A program made the position numbers and the translations under genes. Positions 43,398 through 51,711 of a stretch of 64,000 nucleotides of DNA are shown here, piece after piece. The notes beneath the pieces were generated by a model that worked only from the letters and a program-made list of their open reading frames with translations, had not been told where the DNA came from and searched no databases. This stretch comes from Prevotella sp. (GTDB taxonomy: Bacteria > Bacteroidota > Bacteroidia > Bacteroidales > Bacteroidaceae), in contig DMYZ01000231.1 in NCBI GenBank assembly GCA_003483565.1, positions 8,183 through 72,182 on the forward strand. The letters are read 5' to 3'. Numbering within the stretch: position 1 is the first letter of the stretch; every line of letters starts with the position of its first letter.

Positions 43398-43964
43398 ATG
43401 AAAAAATTATTGACAATAGTAGTTGTGTTGGCTGCCTTAACCCTTGTGGGATGCAAGAACAGTAAGAAGGCTAATACTCATGTTGTGGTGGGTGAGAATA
43501 ATACTAAAACAGATTCTGCAGATGACGGAGATTCAACTTTATATGGTGTCTGCGGTGATGGCTCAGCTATGCATACCTTGCAATTAATTACAGATGCTGG
43601 TGATACTATAGATTATCTTATTGATGATTCAAAAGCAGATCCGGTGCAAGGAGGGCTTATGGCTGGAGATCGTATGGCTGTTGTTGGCTATAAAGATGCT
43701 AATGGTGAATATACGGCAACCTCTATCATTAATTTAACTACTTTACTGGGTAAGTGGGTGAGTCTTGATAAAAATTTTGAAATTCAGGAGGGTGGAACGG
43801 TAAAATGTTATATTAAAGAAGAAACCAATCCCTGGACATCCTGGAAAATCTATAATGGCAAATTAGTTCTGAATCGTGATACCTTTACAATAGACAATCT
43901 TGGTGCTGACAGTCTGTATCTTGAAAATAATGAAGGAATTTTTACTTTTAAGCGAGAAAAATAA
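43398..43964 (+). CDS. Lipocalin-like lipoprotein
   Basis: This 188-aa lipoprotein has the signal and lipobox ALTLVGC (Cys19). The mature part begins with a polar linker, then a domain with MHTLQLITDAGDTIDYL, and ends with LGKWVSLDKNFEIQEGG, KLVLNRDTFTIDNLG and FTFKREK, which resembles the lipocalin-like domains of Bacteroidales lipoproteins. Function unknown. It lies between mazG and rnz with short gaps. Confidence 0.7.
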   Translation: MKKLLTIVVVLAALTLVGCKNSKKANTHVVVGENNTKTDSADDGDSTLYGVCGDGSAMHTLQLITDAGDTIDYLIDDSKADPVQGGLMAGDRMAVVGYKDANGEYTATSIINLTTLLGKWVSLDKNFEIQEGGTVKCYIKEETNPWTSWKIYNGKLVLNRDTFTIDNLGADSLYLENNEGIFTFKREK

Positions 43965-43967
43965 TAT

Positions 43968-44882
43968 ATGGAACCATTTAGAGTACATATTTTAGGTTGT
44001 GGCAGCGCTTTACCAACATTTCATCATTATGCTTCTTCTCAAGTTATTGAGATTAGAGAAAAACTCTTTATGGTGGATTGCGGAGAGGGTACACAGATGC
44101 AACTTCGCAAAAGTCATCTCCGTTTCACTAAGATAAGTGCTGTGTTTATTTCTCATTTACATGGTGACCATTGTTTTGGACTTATGGGACTGATCTCTAC
44201 ATTTGGCATGTTGGGACGTACCGCAACTCTTCATGTCTATGCTCCCTCAGAATTTGAACCTATTCTACACCAGCAGATAGAATTTTTTTGTACAGGATTG
44301 GAATATGCTATTGAGTTTCATGGAATAGACACTACACAGAATAAAATTGTTTTTGAAGACCGTAGTCTTACGGTTGAAACGATACCTTTAGTGCATCGCA
44401 TTTCGTGTTGCGGATACGTTTTTCGTGAGAAGCCTTTGCTACGACATATCCGCAGAGATATGATCGATTGTTATGAAATTCCAATCAGTCAAATCAATAA
44501 TATCAAATTAGGAGCAGACTGGATAACTGATGATGGAGAAGTCATTCCTAATGAAAAATTAACGGTACCGGCTGATAAGGCCAGAAGCTATGCCTACTGT
44601 AGCGATACCCGTTACCAGCCGGAACTTTATAAATCTCTGGAAGACGTCGATACACTTTATCACGAGAGCACTTATGCCAGTGATAATGAAAAGCGGGCTA
44701 GACAGTATTATCATAGTACTGCCCGGCAGGCTGCTATGGTGGCAAGAGATGCTCATGTAAATAAACTCTTACTTGGGCATTATAGTGCCCGGTATGATGA
44801 TGAAACTGTAATTTTAAAAGAGGCAAAAGAAATATTTCCGAATAGTTATCTTACCGACGAAGGCAAGGTCTTTGATGTTTAA
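43968..44882 (+). CDS. rnz: Ribonuclease Z
   Basis: This 304-aa metallo-beta-lactamase nuclease processes tRNA 3' ends, important here because the two tRNA genes in the window lack encoded CCA. The zinc motif is SHLHGDHCFG (His63, His65, Asp67, His68). Other marks are VDCGEGTQMQL, AYCSDTRYQPEL, HESTYA and LLLGHYSARY. It starts 3 bases after the lipoprotein gene. Confidence 0.95.
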   Translation: MEPFRVHILGCGSALPTFHHYASSQVIEIREKLFMVDCGEGTQMQLRKSHLRFTKISAVFISHLHGDHCFGLMGLISTFGMLGRTATLHVYAPSEFEPILHQQIEFFCTGLEYAIEFHGIDTTQNKIVFEDRSLTVETIPLVHRISCCGYVFREKPLLRHIRRDMIDCYEIPISQINNIKLGADWITDDGEVIPNEKLTVPADKARSYAYCSDTRYQPELYKSLEDVDTLYHESTYASDNEKRARQYYHSTARQAAMVARDAHVNKLLLGHYSARYDDETVILKEAKEIFPNSYLTDEGKVFDV

Positions 44883-44927
44883 TTCATAAAAAATATTGTT
44901 TTAGATGCGGGATATAAAAAAAATGAT

Positions 44928-44935
44928 TATCTTTG
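44928..44935 (+). promoter_or_regulatory. -7 element of the envelope sigma operon
   Basis: TATCTTTG; the transcript would start near 44942, which excludes an in-frame ATG at 44937 and supports 44958. Confidence 0.6.
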
Positions 44936-44957
44936 CATGTATCTATATAATTCGCGC

Positions 44958-45272
44958 ATGAAAAAACCTTTACTTGTAATAGCTATGGTTTCCAGCTTGC
45001 TGGTTATTCCTTTTGGATTAGTCTCAATAGCGGCAGAGACAGCTGTTGAGATTAATGATTTTGGCGAAGATGAAATAGCCATCAGTATTCATAATAATAT
45101 TATCCATGTTACAGGAGCTAATGGACAGATGATGTATATCTATAATGTTGCGGGCATTCGTGTGACAGCTATTAAGGTAGAAGGTAATGACAAGCAGTAT
45201 AGTCTTAACCTTACCCGTGGATGTTATATCATTAAAATAGGAAAGACGGTAAGAAAGGTATCATTCAGTTGA
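44958..45272 (+). CDS. Small secreted protein resembling a T9SS sorting domain
   Basis: This 104-aa protein has a signal peptide (about 1-25, ends SIAA) followed by little more than a beta-rich module: IHVTGANGQMMYIYNVAGI, then YSLNLTRGCYIIKIGKTVRK. This layout resembles the C-terminal Por-secretion (type IX) sorting domain found at the end of larger Bacteroidetes proteins. As a free-standing unit it may be a small exported protein or a remnant. Its stop overlaps the TTG start of the L,D-transpeptidase gene. Function unknown. Confidence 0.65.
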   Translation: MKKPLLVIAMVSSLLVIPFGLVSIAAETAVEINDFGEDEIAISIHNNIIHVTGANGQMMYIYNVAGIRVTAIKVEGNDKQYSLNLTRGCYIIKIGKTVRKVSFS

Positions 45273-46837
45273 AATACATCCTGTTTGCGATAATTGCCCT
45301 CTGCGTGTTGCAGTCGTGTCATAACCATGAACCTAATCCTGATAAAAATATCTCTATGAATTATTATCAAAGGCTTAGGAATGATGATTATGCACTTAAT
45401 TCTCATCGCATTCGCGGTTGGATAGACAGTCTCATACGGAATGATCAGGACTCGATGATGCCTGATTATCGTACGCGAGAATATTATGTTAATCATAATC
45501 CTTTTCTGTGGATTGATCGCCATGGGATTGATGGGCGTGCAGATACATTACTTGGTTATCTCCAAGAACTTCCAAAAGAAGGCTTCTCGCGTAAGAAATT
45601 TCGTGTCGGGCAGATCGAAAAAGATTTAAAACGTATACGGAATCTTGATTTTCAAGGCTCTGATAATCGTATTAATATGGTAATGGCGCGATTGGAATAT
45701 AATCTTACTAAAGCCTACCTTCGTTATGTAAGTGGTCAACGTTTTGGTTTTCTCAATCCTGATGTTGTATTTAATCATCATGACAGTATTATAGAAAAAG
45801 ATCATCCTGCTGTTTATCGTACTCTTTATAATATTCCTACAGATCATAATGGAATGCAGTTTATCCATTATGCGCTGGATATGATCAGCAAGGATAGTCT
45901 TAGTTCTTTTTTTCATAAGATACAGCCGAAGAGCCATTTATATTATCAACTTTATGCATGTTTACAAAAGCCTGGTTTGAATTTCTATCAGCGTAAGGTG
46001 ATTATGTGCAATATGGAGCGTTGTCGCTGGCGTATGCATGATTATCCCCAACGTTACAGCAAATACATTCTTGTAAATATTCCGTCGCTTCATTTGAAAG
46101 CAGTAGATAACAATCAAGTTCTTACCATGCGAGTTGGCTTGGGTGCTCTTGACACCAAGACACCTTTGCTGTACAGCAAGATTAATAAGATGGACGTCAA
46201 CCCTCAGTGGATATTGCCGAAGAGCATTGTCAAAAAGAGTATTCTTCATCTTCTCGGCAACTTTCATTATTTTTACAGTCGCCATTTTTTCGTACGTGAT
46301 CGAAAGACGGGTAAAGAAGTAAAATGGAATAGGGTGACTCGGGATATGCTTATGAGTAATGACTATCTCGTTATTCAGGAGGGAGGAGAAGGGAACAGCC
46401 TTGGGCGGATTATTTTTCGTTTTCCTAATAATTTTTCTATTTATCTTCATGATACTAATTTCAAAGATGTGTTTCAGCAGGATGTACGTGATGTAAGTCA
46501 TGGTTGTATTCGTGTAGAGAAACCTTTTGATCTGGCTGTTTTTCTGCTGAAAGATAAAAATCAGGCAATAATAAATAAAATAATTTATTCTATGTCAGCT
46601 GATGTGTCTTCACTTGGTCATCATGAATGGAATGACAAGATTATTGGTGGCAACGGTAAAGGCAAGGATACCCTTGATAGAAGTCGGCTAATAGGTTCTT
46701 TATCTGTTAGTCCACAAATACCCGTGTTTATTGTTTACTATACTTTATATCCTGATCATAATGGCCATCTTCATGAATATAAAGATTTATATGGATATGA
46801 TGATTTAATCTATGAAATATTAAAGAACTATATGTAG
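45269..46837 (+). CDS. L,D-transpeptidase (YcbB/LdtD-like), lipoprotein
   Basis: This 522-aa enzyme makes 3-3 peptidoglycan crosslinks or attaches proteins to peptidoglycan. The YkuD motif SHGCIRV (Cys near residue 413) is clear. The N-terminal scaffold domain of the LdtD class includes YLQELPKEGFSRKKF. The start is TTG at 45269, overlapping the previous stop as TTGA; it gives a proper lipoprotein signal (FAIIALCVLQSC, Cys17). The next in-frame ATG is 29 codons on and would remove that signal. Likely periplasmic, anchored to a membrane. Confidence 0.88.
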   Translation: MKYILFAIIALCVLQSCHNHEPNPDKNISMNYYQRLRNDDYALNSHRIRGWIDSLIRNDQDSMMPDYRTREYYVNHNPFLWIDRHGIDGRADTLLGYLQELPKEGFSRKKFRVGQIEKDLKRIRNLDFQGSDNRINMVMARLEYNLTKAYLRYVSGQRFGFLNPDVVFNHHDSIIEKDHPAVYRTLYNIPTDHNGMQFIHYALDMISKDSLSSFFHKIQPKSHLYYQLYACLQKPGLNFYQRKVIMCNMERCRWRMHDYPQRYSKYILVNIPSLHLKAVDNNQVLTMRVGLGALDTKTPLLYSKINKMDVNPQWILPKSIVKKSILHLLGNFHYFYSRHFFVRDRKTGKEVKWNRVTRDMLMSNDYLVIQEGGEGNSLGRIIFRFPNNFSIYLHDTNFKDVFQQDVRDVSHGCIRVEKPFDLAVFLLKDKNQAIINKIIYSMSADVSSLGHHEWNDKIIGGNGKGKDTLDRSRLIGSLSVSPQIPVFIVYYTLYPDHNGHLHEYKDLYGYDDLIYEILKNYM

Positions 46838-46840
46838 CTC

Positions 46841-47386
46841 GTGAAAACTGATGAGAGAATCATATTGGGGAAACTACAGAATCCTTCAACTATAAGGGAA
46901 GGATTTTGTATGATGGTACGTCAGTATAGTGAGCCTTTGTATTGGAAAATCAGGCGTATTGTCCTTAATCATGAAGATGCTGATGATGTCCTTCAAAATG
47001 TATTTATGAAGGTATGGAGTCATCTTGATGATTTTAAGGGCGGTTCTTCTCTTTCAACCTGGCTTTTTCGTATAGCTATTAATGAAGCACTTGATTTTCT
47101 GAGAAAGAATAAAAACAACGTAGGTATTTCTGATAATGGAAATTTATTGGTAGTAGACCGTTTAATGGCTGACGAGTATTTTGATGGTGATGAAACCCAG
47201 GCAAAGCTCCAGGCTGCTATTGCCACTTTGCCAGAGAAGCAAAGAGTAGTTTTTAATATGAAATATTTCGATGATATGAAATACAGTGAAATAAGCAAAG
47301 TCCTAGGTACCAGTGAAGGAGCTTTGAAAGCGTCTTATCACCTCGCTGTAGGGAAAATAACAGAATATTTAAAGATCCATAATTAA
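46841..47386 (+). CDS. ECF sigma-70 factor
   Basis: This 181-aa extracytoplasmic-function sigma factor has region 2 with EDADDVLQNVFMKVWSHLDD and SSLSTWLFRIAINEALDFLR, and region 4 with LPEKQRVVFNMKYFDDMKYS. The start is GTG at 46841, 3 bases after the transpeptidase stop; the first in-frame ATGs are inside conserved region 2 and too late. It is followed by a single-pass membrane protein that may be its anti-sigma partner. It probably responds to envelope state. Confidence 0.9.
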   Translation: MKTDERIILGKLQNPSTIREGFCMMVRQYSEPLYWKIRRIVLNHEDADDVLQNVFMKVWSHLDDFKGGSSLSTWLFRIAINEALDFLRKNKNNVGISDNGNLLVVDRLMADEYFDGDETQAKLQAAIATLPEKQRVVFNMKYFDDMKYSEISKVLGTSEGALKASYHLAVGKITEYLKIHN

Positions 47387-47431
47387 ACCTTTTTGTAGGT
47401 ATATCGTCTAATTTATAAAAAGAAAAAAGTA

Positions 47432-47809
47432 ATGTTGAACGAAGAAAAGATGCTGTTAGAAAAGTATGGTCGCAAGTCTACTTTTAGGGTTCCTGAAGGA
47501 TATTTTGATCATTTTGCTGATACGATGACTTCTCGGATGTTAGAAGGAGCATCAGCCTCTAAAGCCAGTGTGCGTTTTCCTATATGGCATTATTCTCGTT
47601 CTGTCATCTTGACTGCAGCAGCAAGTATATGCTTTGCCGTATTTGGTGTAAGTGTTTATTCACATTATAAAAATGTAGAGCATGCAGAGAAGGCGTCAGC
47701 AATTAATATAAAGTTTGATGGATCTCATAATGACAGTTTTGATGCTGCTGTTGACTATGTAATGATGGATAGTGAAGATATGTATGCTTCATTGGCGGAT
47801 AGTAAATAA
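47432..47809 (+). CDS. Single-pass membrane protein, possible anti-sigma partner
   Basis: This 125-aa protein has a cytoplasmic N-terminal part (LLEKYGRKSTFRVPEGYFDHF), one membrane helix (about 56-76) and a periplasmic tail. The PEGYF motif and the position after an ECF sigma gene recur in Bacteroidetes. It lacks an obvious zinc-binding HxxxCxxC motif. Role as sigma regulator is inferred from position. Confidence 0.65.
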   Translation: MLNEEKMLLEKYGRKSTFRVPEGYFDHFADTMTSRMLEGASASKASVRFPIWHYSRSVILTAAASICFAVFGVSVYSHYKNVEHAEKASAINIKFDGSHNDSFDAAVDYVMMDSEDMYASLADSK

Positions 47810-47824
47810 AATGTATTTTTGCAA

Positions 47825-48274
47825 ATGAGAAAATTTATTAGATATTCTTTATTAGTATTTGTGTTATTTATATCTGTTAATAGTTGGGGTGATACGCCAA
47901 AGAGTCTTTGGCAGAAATTTAATCCACAACGTTTTCAGGCTGAAATGGAACAATATATCACTACTCAGGCTATGCTTACGCCAGAAGAATCTGCAAAATT
48001 CTTCCCTGTGTATAGAGAATTAATGCAAAAACAGCGGGCGATATTCGAAGAGATGCATAGCTATTACTATACAGATCTTTCCAATGGCAGAGCATGTATG
48101 CATGCTGTTCAACGTATGGACGCTCTGGATCTTCAAATGAAAAAACTACAGCAAATCTATCACAATAAGTTTTTAAAGATATTGCCGGCTAAAAAAGTGT
48201 TTTTAGTTATTCGTGCTGAAGAAAAATTTCATAGACAGGCATTTAAAAGAATGGCTGAGGATAAAAAGAATTAG
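47825..48274 (+). CDS. Periplasmic Spy/CpxP-like protein
   Basis: This 149-aa protein has a signal peptide (1-22, ends VNSWG) and then an all-helical domain: ITTQAMLTPEESAKFFPVY, and repeated Met/Gln/Lys-rich helices. It resembles the sensor/chaperone modules (Spy, CpxP, Pfam LTXXQ type) that often accompany ECF sigma factors. The ATG at 47825 is chosen, since it begins the signal sequence MRKFIRYSLL. It ends the sigma operon. Confidence 0.7.
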   Translation: MRKFIRYSLLVFVLFISVNSWGDTPKSLWQKFNPQRFQAEMEQYITTQAMLTPEESAKFFPVYRELMQKQRAIFEEMHSYYYTDLSNGRACMHAVQRMDALDLQMKKLQQIYHNKFLKILPAKKVFLVIRAEEKFHRQAFKRMAEDKKN

Positions 48275-48367
48275 ATTGTTTTTAATGAAAGGGTATGAGT
48301 AATAGGGGAGCAAATGGCACTGTGTTGTTTTCTCTTCGTGATGTCTTATGCATTTTATTAGAAAAAA

Positions 48368-48399
48368 TTTGGTAGTGAAGAAAAAAAATATTACTTTTG
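48368..48399 (+). promoter_or_regulatory. tRNA-Arg promoter
   Basis: TTTG (48368-48371), 20-base spacer, TACTTTTG (48392-48399), 24 bases before the tRNA. Confidence 0.8.
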
Positions 48400-48422
48400 C
48401 ATTCGAATTTGAATATTCAAGG

Positions 48423-48497
48423 GGTTCCGTAGCTCAGTTGGATTAGAGCAACGGCCTTCTAAGCCGTGGGTCATGGGTTCGAACCCCATCGGAATCA
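48423..48497 (+). tRNA. tRNA-Arg (TCT)
   Basis: A 75-nt cloverleaf. The acceptor stem is GGTTCCG/CGGAATC, the anticodon loop is CTTCTAA with anticodon TCT (reads AGA/AGG), and the T-arm is GGGTTCGAACCCC. CCA is not encoded. Confidence 0.95.
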
Positions 48498-48504
48498 CAA
48501 ATAG

Positions 48505-48540
48505 TAAAAAGAGGATTTTGGAAACAAAATCCTCTTTTTA
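48505..48540 (+). terminator. tRNA-Arg terminator
   Basis: Perfect 15-bp inverted repeat (48505-48519, 48526-48540) with GGAAAC loop and T tract, eight bases after the tRNA. Confidence 0.9.
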
Positions 48541-48687
48541 GTTGTTTTATAACTTGCCTGTAGTTTGCTTTAATTTCCAGTTCAATGTTTTTAATAAGGT
48601 TTCTTATATTTATGTCTAGGGCAAAGTCGGTCGGTATATATAAGATATATGGGCAATTTAAATCCTGCCATCGTTACAGTGATGCTG
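48541..48687. other. Gene-free stretch before the palindromes
   Basis: No reading frame, promoter or hairpin that I can support. Together with 48793-48912 it flanks the palindrome pair. Confidence 0.5.
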
Positions 48688-48744
48688 TTTGATATCCTTT
48701 TATGCAGCGATTCGATTCGAATCGCTGCATAAAAGGATATCAAA
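48688..48744. repeat. Perfect 28-bp inverted repeat (palindrome A)
   Basis: Arms 48688-48715 and 48717-48744 with a single central T, total 57 bases. The core AGCGATTCGATTCGAATCGCT lies in the middle, flanked by TTTGATATCC and TTTTATGC. It lacks a terminator-like T run and sits in the gene-free stretch between tRNA-Arg and maf. Confidence 0.9.
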
Positions 48745-48771
48745 TGGAAGGTAAAAGGATACCCGATACAG

Positions 48772-48792
48772 AGCGATTCGAATCGAATCGCT
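48772..48792. repeat. 21-base palindrome B, related to palindrome A
   Basis: AGCGATTCGA, central A, TCGAATCGCT. It equals the exact reverse complement of the core of palindrome A, 56 bases away between centres. Between them AAAAGGATA occurs twice. Confidence 0.9.
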
Positions 48793-48912
48793 TATTGTTT
48801 GAGTACGGCAGAATTGTTGATTGTTATGAATTCTAAGGATAAGACCTGTGTGGAAAATTATATTCCAATTACAATTTGCAGGTATAAAAAAAATTATAAA
48901 ATAGTGGTGTAT

Positions 48913-49479
48913 TCAGAATTTTTTTAATTCTTCATAAACGCGACAAACTGGAAGTCCCATTACATTATAATAATCGCCTTCCAGCTTAGTACATCCAATA
49001 TAACCGATCCATTCCTGAATACCATACGCTCCGGCTTTATCCATTGGGTGATAATGTTCAATATAATAGTCTATTTCATTTAGACTAAGATCTCGAAAAG
49101 TAACAAGAGTTGTATCATGAAAATGTATTTGTCGACTCGTTGTAGTGAGGCATACCCCCGTTGTGACAGAATGTGTTCTGTTACTTAAGGCCTGCAACAT
49201 TTTCCGAGCTTCATTCTGATCCGCCGGTTTTCCCAGAATTTTGCCGTTACAGATAACTACCGTGTCAGCAGTGAGGATGATTTCATTTTCTTTAATGTCG
49301 TCTTTATATGCAGCGGCTTTTTCTTGAGCTATATATTCAGGAACGCTTTCTGCCGCGATATTTTCTGGATAATACTCAGAAATGTTTTTTTTCAAGATTA
49401 CCTCAAAAGGAATGTCCAAACCTTTCAACAGTTCTTCTCTTCGAGGAGATCCACTGGCCAATATAATTTTTTTGTTCAT
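48913..49479 (-). CDS. maf: Maf-like nucleotide pyrophosphatase
   Basis: This 188-aa enzyme hydrolyses dTTP/UTP or modified NTPs and is linked to septum formation. The N-terminal motif is ILASGSPRREELLKGL, followed by ILTADTVVICNGKILGKP and DKAGAYGIQEWIG. It is the last gene of the minus-strand run that begins with ftsK, 59 bases after the DUF5687 gene. Confidence 0.93.
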   Translation of the reverse strand: MNKKIILASGSPRREELLKGLDIPFEVILKKNISEYYPENIAAESVPEYIAQEKAAAYKDDIKENEIILTADTVVICNGKILGKPADQNEARKMLQALSNRTHSVTTGVCLTTTSRQIHFHDTTLVTFRDLSLNEIDYYIEHYHPMDKAGAYGIQEWIGYIGCTKLEGDYYNVMGLPVCRVYEELKKF

Positions 49480-49538
49480 AAAATAACTAAATACAATATA
49501 TAAATATTTCTTTTTTACGGATCTTTATTATCCTTATT

Positions 49539-51056
49539 TTATCCTCTGGATGTTCTGAATCCCTCTATATTTTTATATTTACGTTTCATCAAACGTTGGT
49601 AAATGTTCTTTAGCCAAATATTATGTGTGGCAATACCGGCAAGACCTATAGCAGAAATAATCCAAAAAGCTGTTTCCTCATTGAAAATATGACTAAGTAG
49701 AATTATTATTGCAGGTGGAATGAGCATTGCTGCAAAATTGATGATAATTTGATAATAGTTCTTTTCAATCCCATTGCTGCTGATGAGCTTTTCATTCAAA
49801 GGAATCGTATATTTATTGTACACAGCAGTCTGAAAAATAAGACAATATTGAAATCCCATCGTAAAGATCATACAACTGAGTACCATTCCAAAAGGCCATT
49901 GTCCTTTAATTACGGGCAAAAGCATAAGGAGGAATGGGAAAAAAAGCAGGATGGAGTAGAAATAGTATTTTGCTTTAAGCAAGGTAAGTATGCTTTCTTT
50001 CCTGACCATGAGAATATCAATATAGTTGCCTTCATAACACATCAGCCTGCTTAGAATCATGCAGCCAATGATAACGAAAGAATAAATACACCAGAACACA
50101 CGTGAGTAGCTGTTGGCATAAATATTCGTGAAAGAGCACAAGATACAGAACAGAAGAACAACAACCATTCCTGAAAGGAAGAGCTTACGGATATTCTTGT
50201 TTCTTCGGATGCTGATATATTCCAGACGAAGGAAGAGATTGAGCAGTCCTTTGCTGGTCCCCAATTTATTGCTTTTACTTTGATAGGTAGATTTTTTCTG
50301 TGATGAACTTTTGCAGATTTCATCCATGACACTTTTTAATTGTAACTTACGGTCTATTTGAATAGAGAGGGCAAGGACAAACAATACTATTATCCATGAC
50401 AATACATTACCATGGATCAGAGTTTCACCTAAATAGCCATAGAAAGTCTTAAACTGGTCGAAATCAAAATGTCCTTTGAGACAGAATGGCAGGAATAACA
50501 ATGCAAAGAATACAGCTGGTAGTATCCATGCCAGCATATTTTTATTTATCAATGTCCTGCAGATAAGGTAAAGTTGGCTGCTGAACAGAATAAGAACCCA
50601 ATAAAAGAAGATGACGGCAACAGCTTCCAGGAAGTACAGACGTGCAATCATCGTGATAAATGTATATGGAACAATTAAAATGAGCCAGATGAGGTTACTC
50701 CAGTTTATAAGGCTTCTAGCAACAAAAGTGTCTATGCACAACTGCTTCTGGATAGGCATCAGCAGATATGGCTTTACTAATTGTGATGGCGTCTGCTGGG
50801 CTACAAAGCGTACGAAAAAGTCACAGGCAAGAATAAATGGAAATATGCCGACAATAAAACTTGCTGATTGATCAATATGATGGCTGTCAACAGATAAGGC
50901 TAAAAGGATGGAAATCATGAGCAAATAAAGAATTATAAATGCTACTGATATGCCAAGTATAATTCTTGCAGATTTATTACGACCGTGCATCATACTTCTT
51001 TTTTCAGCTAATGCACGATGATGTGTCAGTTCTTTGAATAGGGCTATCTTGCTCAT
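49539..51056 (-). CDS. DUF5687 family multi-pass membrane protein
   Basis: This 505-aa integral membrane protein has ten or more hydrophobic helices. The opening LFKELTHHRALAE and the layout of helices fit DUF5687, which resembles ABC-2 type permease subunits. In other genomes such genes usually stand beside an ABC ATPase gene; none is here. It starts 10 bases after the LolA-like gene. Substrate unknown. Confidence 0.8.
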   Translation of the reverse strand: MSKIALFKELTHHRALAEKRSMMHGRNKSARIILGISVAFIILYLLMISILLALSVDSHHIDQSASFIVGIFPFILACDFFVRFVAQQTPSQLVKPYLLMPIQKQLCIDTFVARSLINWSNLIWLILIVPYTFITMIARLYFLEAVAVIFFYWVLILFSSQLYLICRTLINKNMLAWILPAVFFALLFLPFCLKGHFDFDQFKTFYGYLGETLIHGNVLSWIIVLFVLALSIQIDRKLQLKSVMDEICKSSSQKKSTYQSKSNKLGTSKGLLNLFLRLEYISIRRNKNIRKLFLSGMVVVLLFCILCSFTNIYANSYSRVFWCIYSFVIIGCMILSRLMCYEGNYIDILMVRKESILTLLKAKYYFYSILLFFPFLLMLLPVIKGQWPFGMVLSCMIFTMGFQYCLIFQTAVYNKYTIPLNEKLISSNGIEKNYYQIIINFAAMLIPPAIIILLSHIFNEETAFWIISAIGLAGIATHNIWLKNIYQRLMKRKYKNIEGFRTSRG

Positions 51057-51066
51057 GAATTTTCTA

Positions 51067-51675
51067 TTATCTTAAATCAATGATTTCGGCCGAGGGATAT
51101 TCTTTGCTATTGAAAGTAAAGATGCTGTTTGGCTGGTTTTTAGCATGAAAATTGCGGATGCTGATCGTACTCCACGTCTGTCCCTGCCGCATCTTGACAA
51201 GGCTTGGTATGTAATTGTTTTTGTTTACAGTGATATACATCTCGTTGATCGTACGTTTCTGCTTTCCGCCACTGAGATGGACTATATAGTTAGCACCTTT
51301 GGAAGTGATTCCCAGACTGTATCCTGTCTTCCAGATATTGATGAAAGAGTAAGGATTCATAGACATGCGCTGGGCTTGGGTAGGGGTGCTTACGTTAACT
51401 TCGTTGGTTGATTTAAGGTAGCTCCATTGCGTCTTCCCATTATACCATACGAGAGCCTTGTCTGTACGGGCATTAAATTTTGTCCCCTTAATGGCAAGAG
51501 TACCTGATGTAGAACCGTATTTTGATGAGGATATCGTGAAGTTGGCACTGACTCCACCTGTCCTGCCGATAACTTGACCGGTTTTTTCCAATACTTTTTT
51601 TGCTAGAGCTGGATTCTGTGCATGCCCACTTAGAGAAAGAAGCATGGGAAACAGTAAAACAAGTAATTTCTTCAT
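51067..51675 (-). CDS. LolA-like periplasmic carrier protein
   Basis: This 202-aa protein has a signal peptide (1-19, ends SGHA) and a beta-rich fold with SANFTISSSKYGSTSGTLAI, WYNGKTQWSYL and PYSFINIW, as in LolA-like outer membrane lipoprotein carriers of Bacteroidetes. It would bind lipoprotein acyl chains or other lipids and shuttle them across the periplasm. It lies 36 bases after ftsK, a gene order I recall for Bacteroidetes. Confidence 0.85.
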   Translation of the reverse strand: MKKLLVLLFPMLLSLSGHAQNPALAKKVLEKTGQVIGRTGGVSANFTISSSKYGSTSGTLAIKGTKFNARTDKALVWYNGKTQWSYLKSTNEVNVSTPTQAQRMSMNPYSFINIWKTGYSLGITSKGANYIVHLSGGKQKRTINEMYITVNKNNYIPSLVKMRQGQTWSTISIRNFHAKNQPNSIFTFNSKEYPSAEIIDLR

Positions 51676-51711
51676 AATTTTATAACTTTTAATCTAATCT
51701 TGTCCATGACG

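Noticed and set aside
48505..48540. Long inverted repeat after tRNA-Arg as a mobile-element end
   Set aside because: It has a T tract, short loop and correct distance for a tRNA terminator; no attachment-site duplication of the tRNA 3' end was found nearby.
48688..48792. Palindromes as a CRISPR array
   Set aside because: There are only two units, of different length, in opposite sense, without spacers of even size or cas genes.
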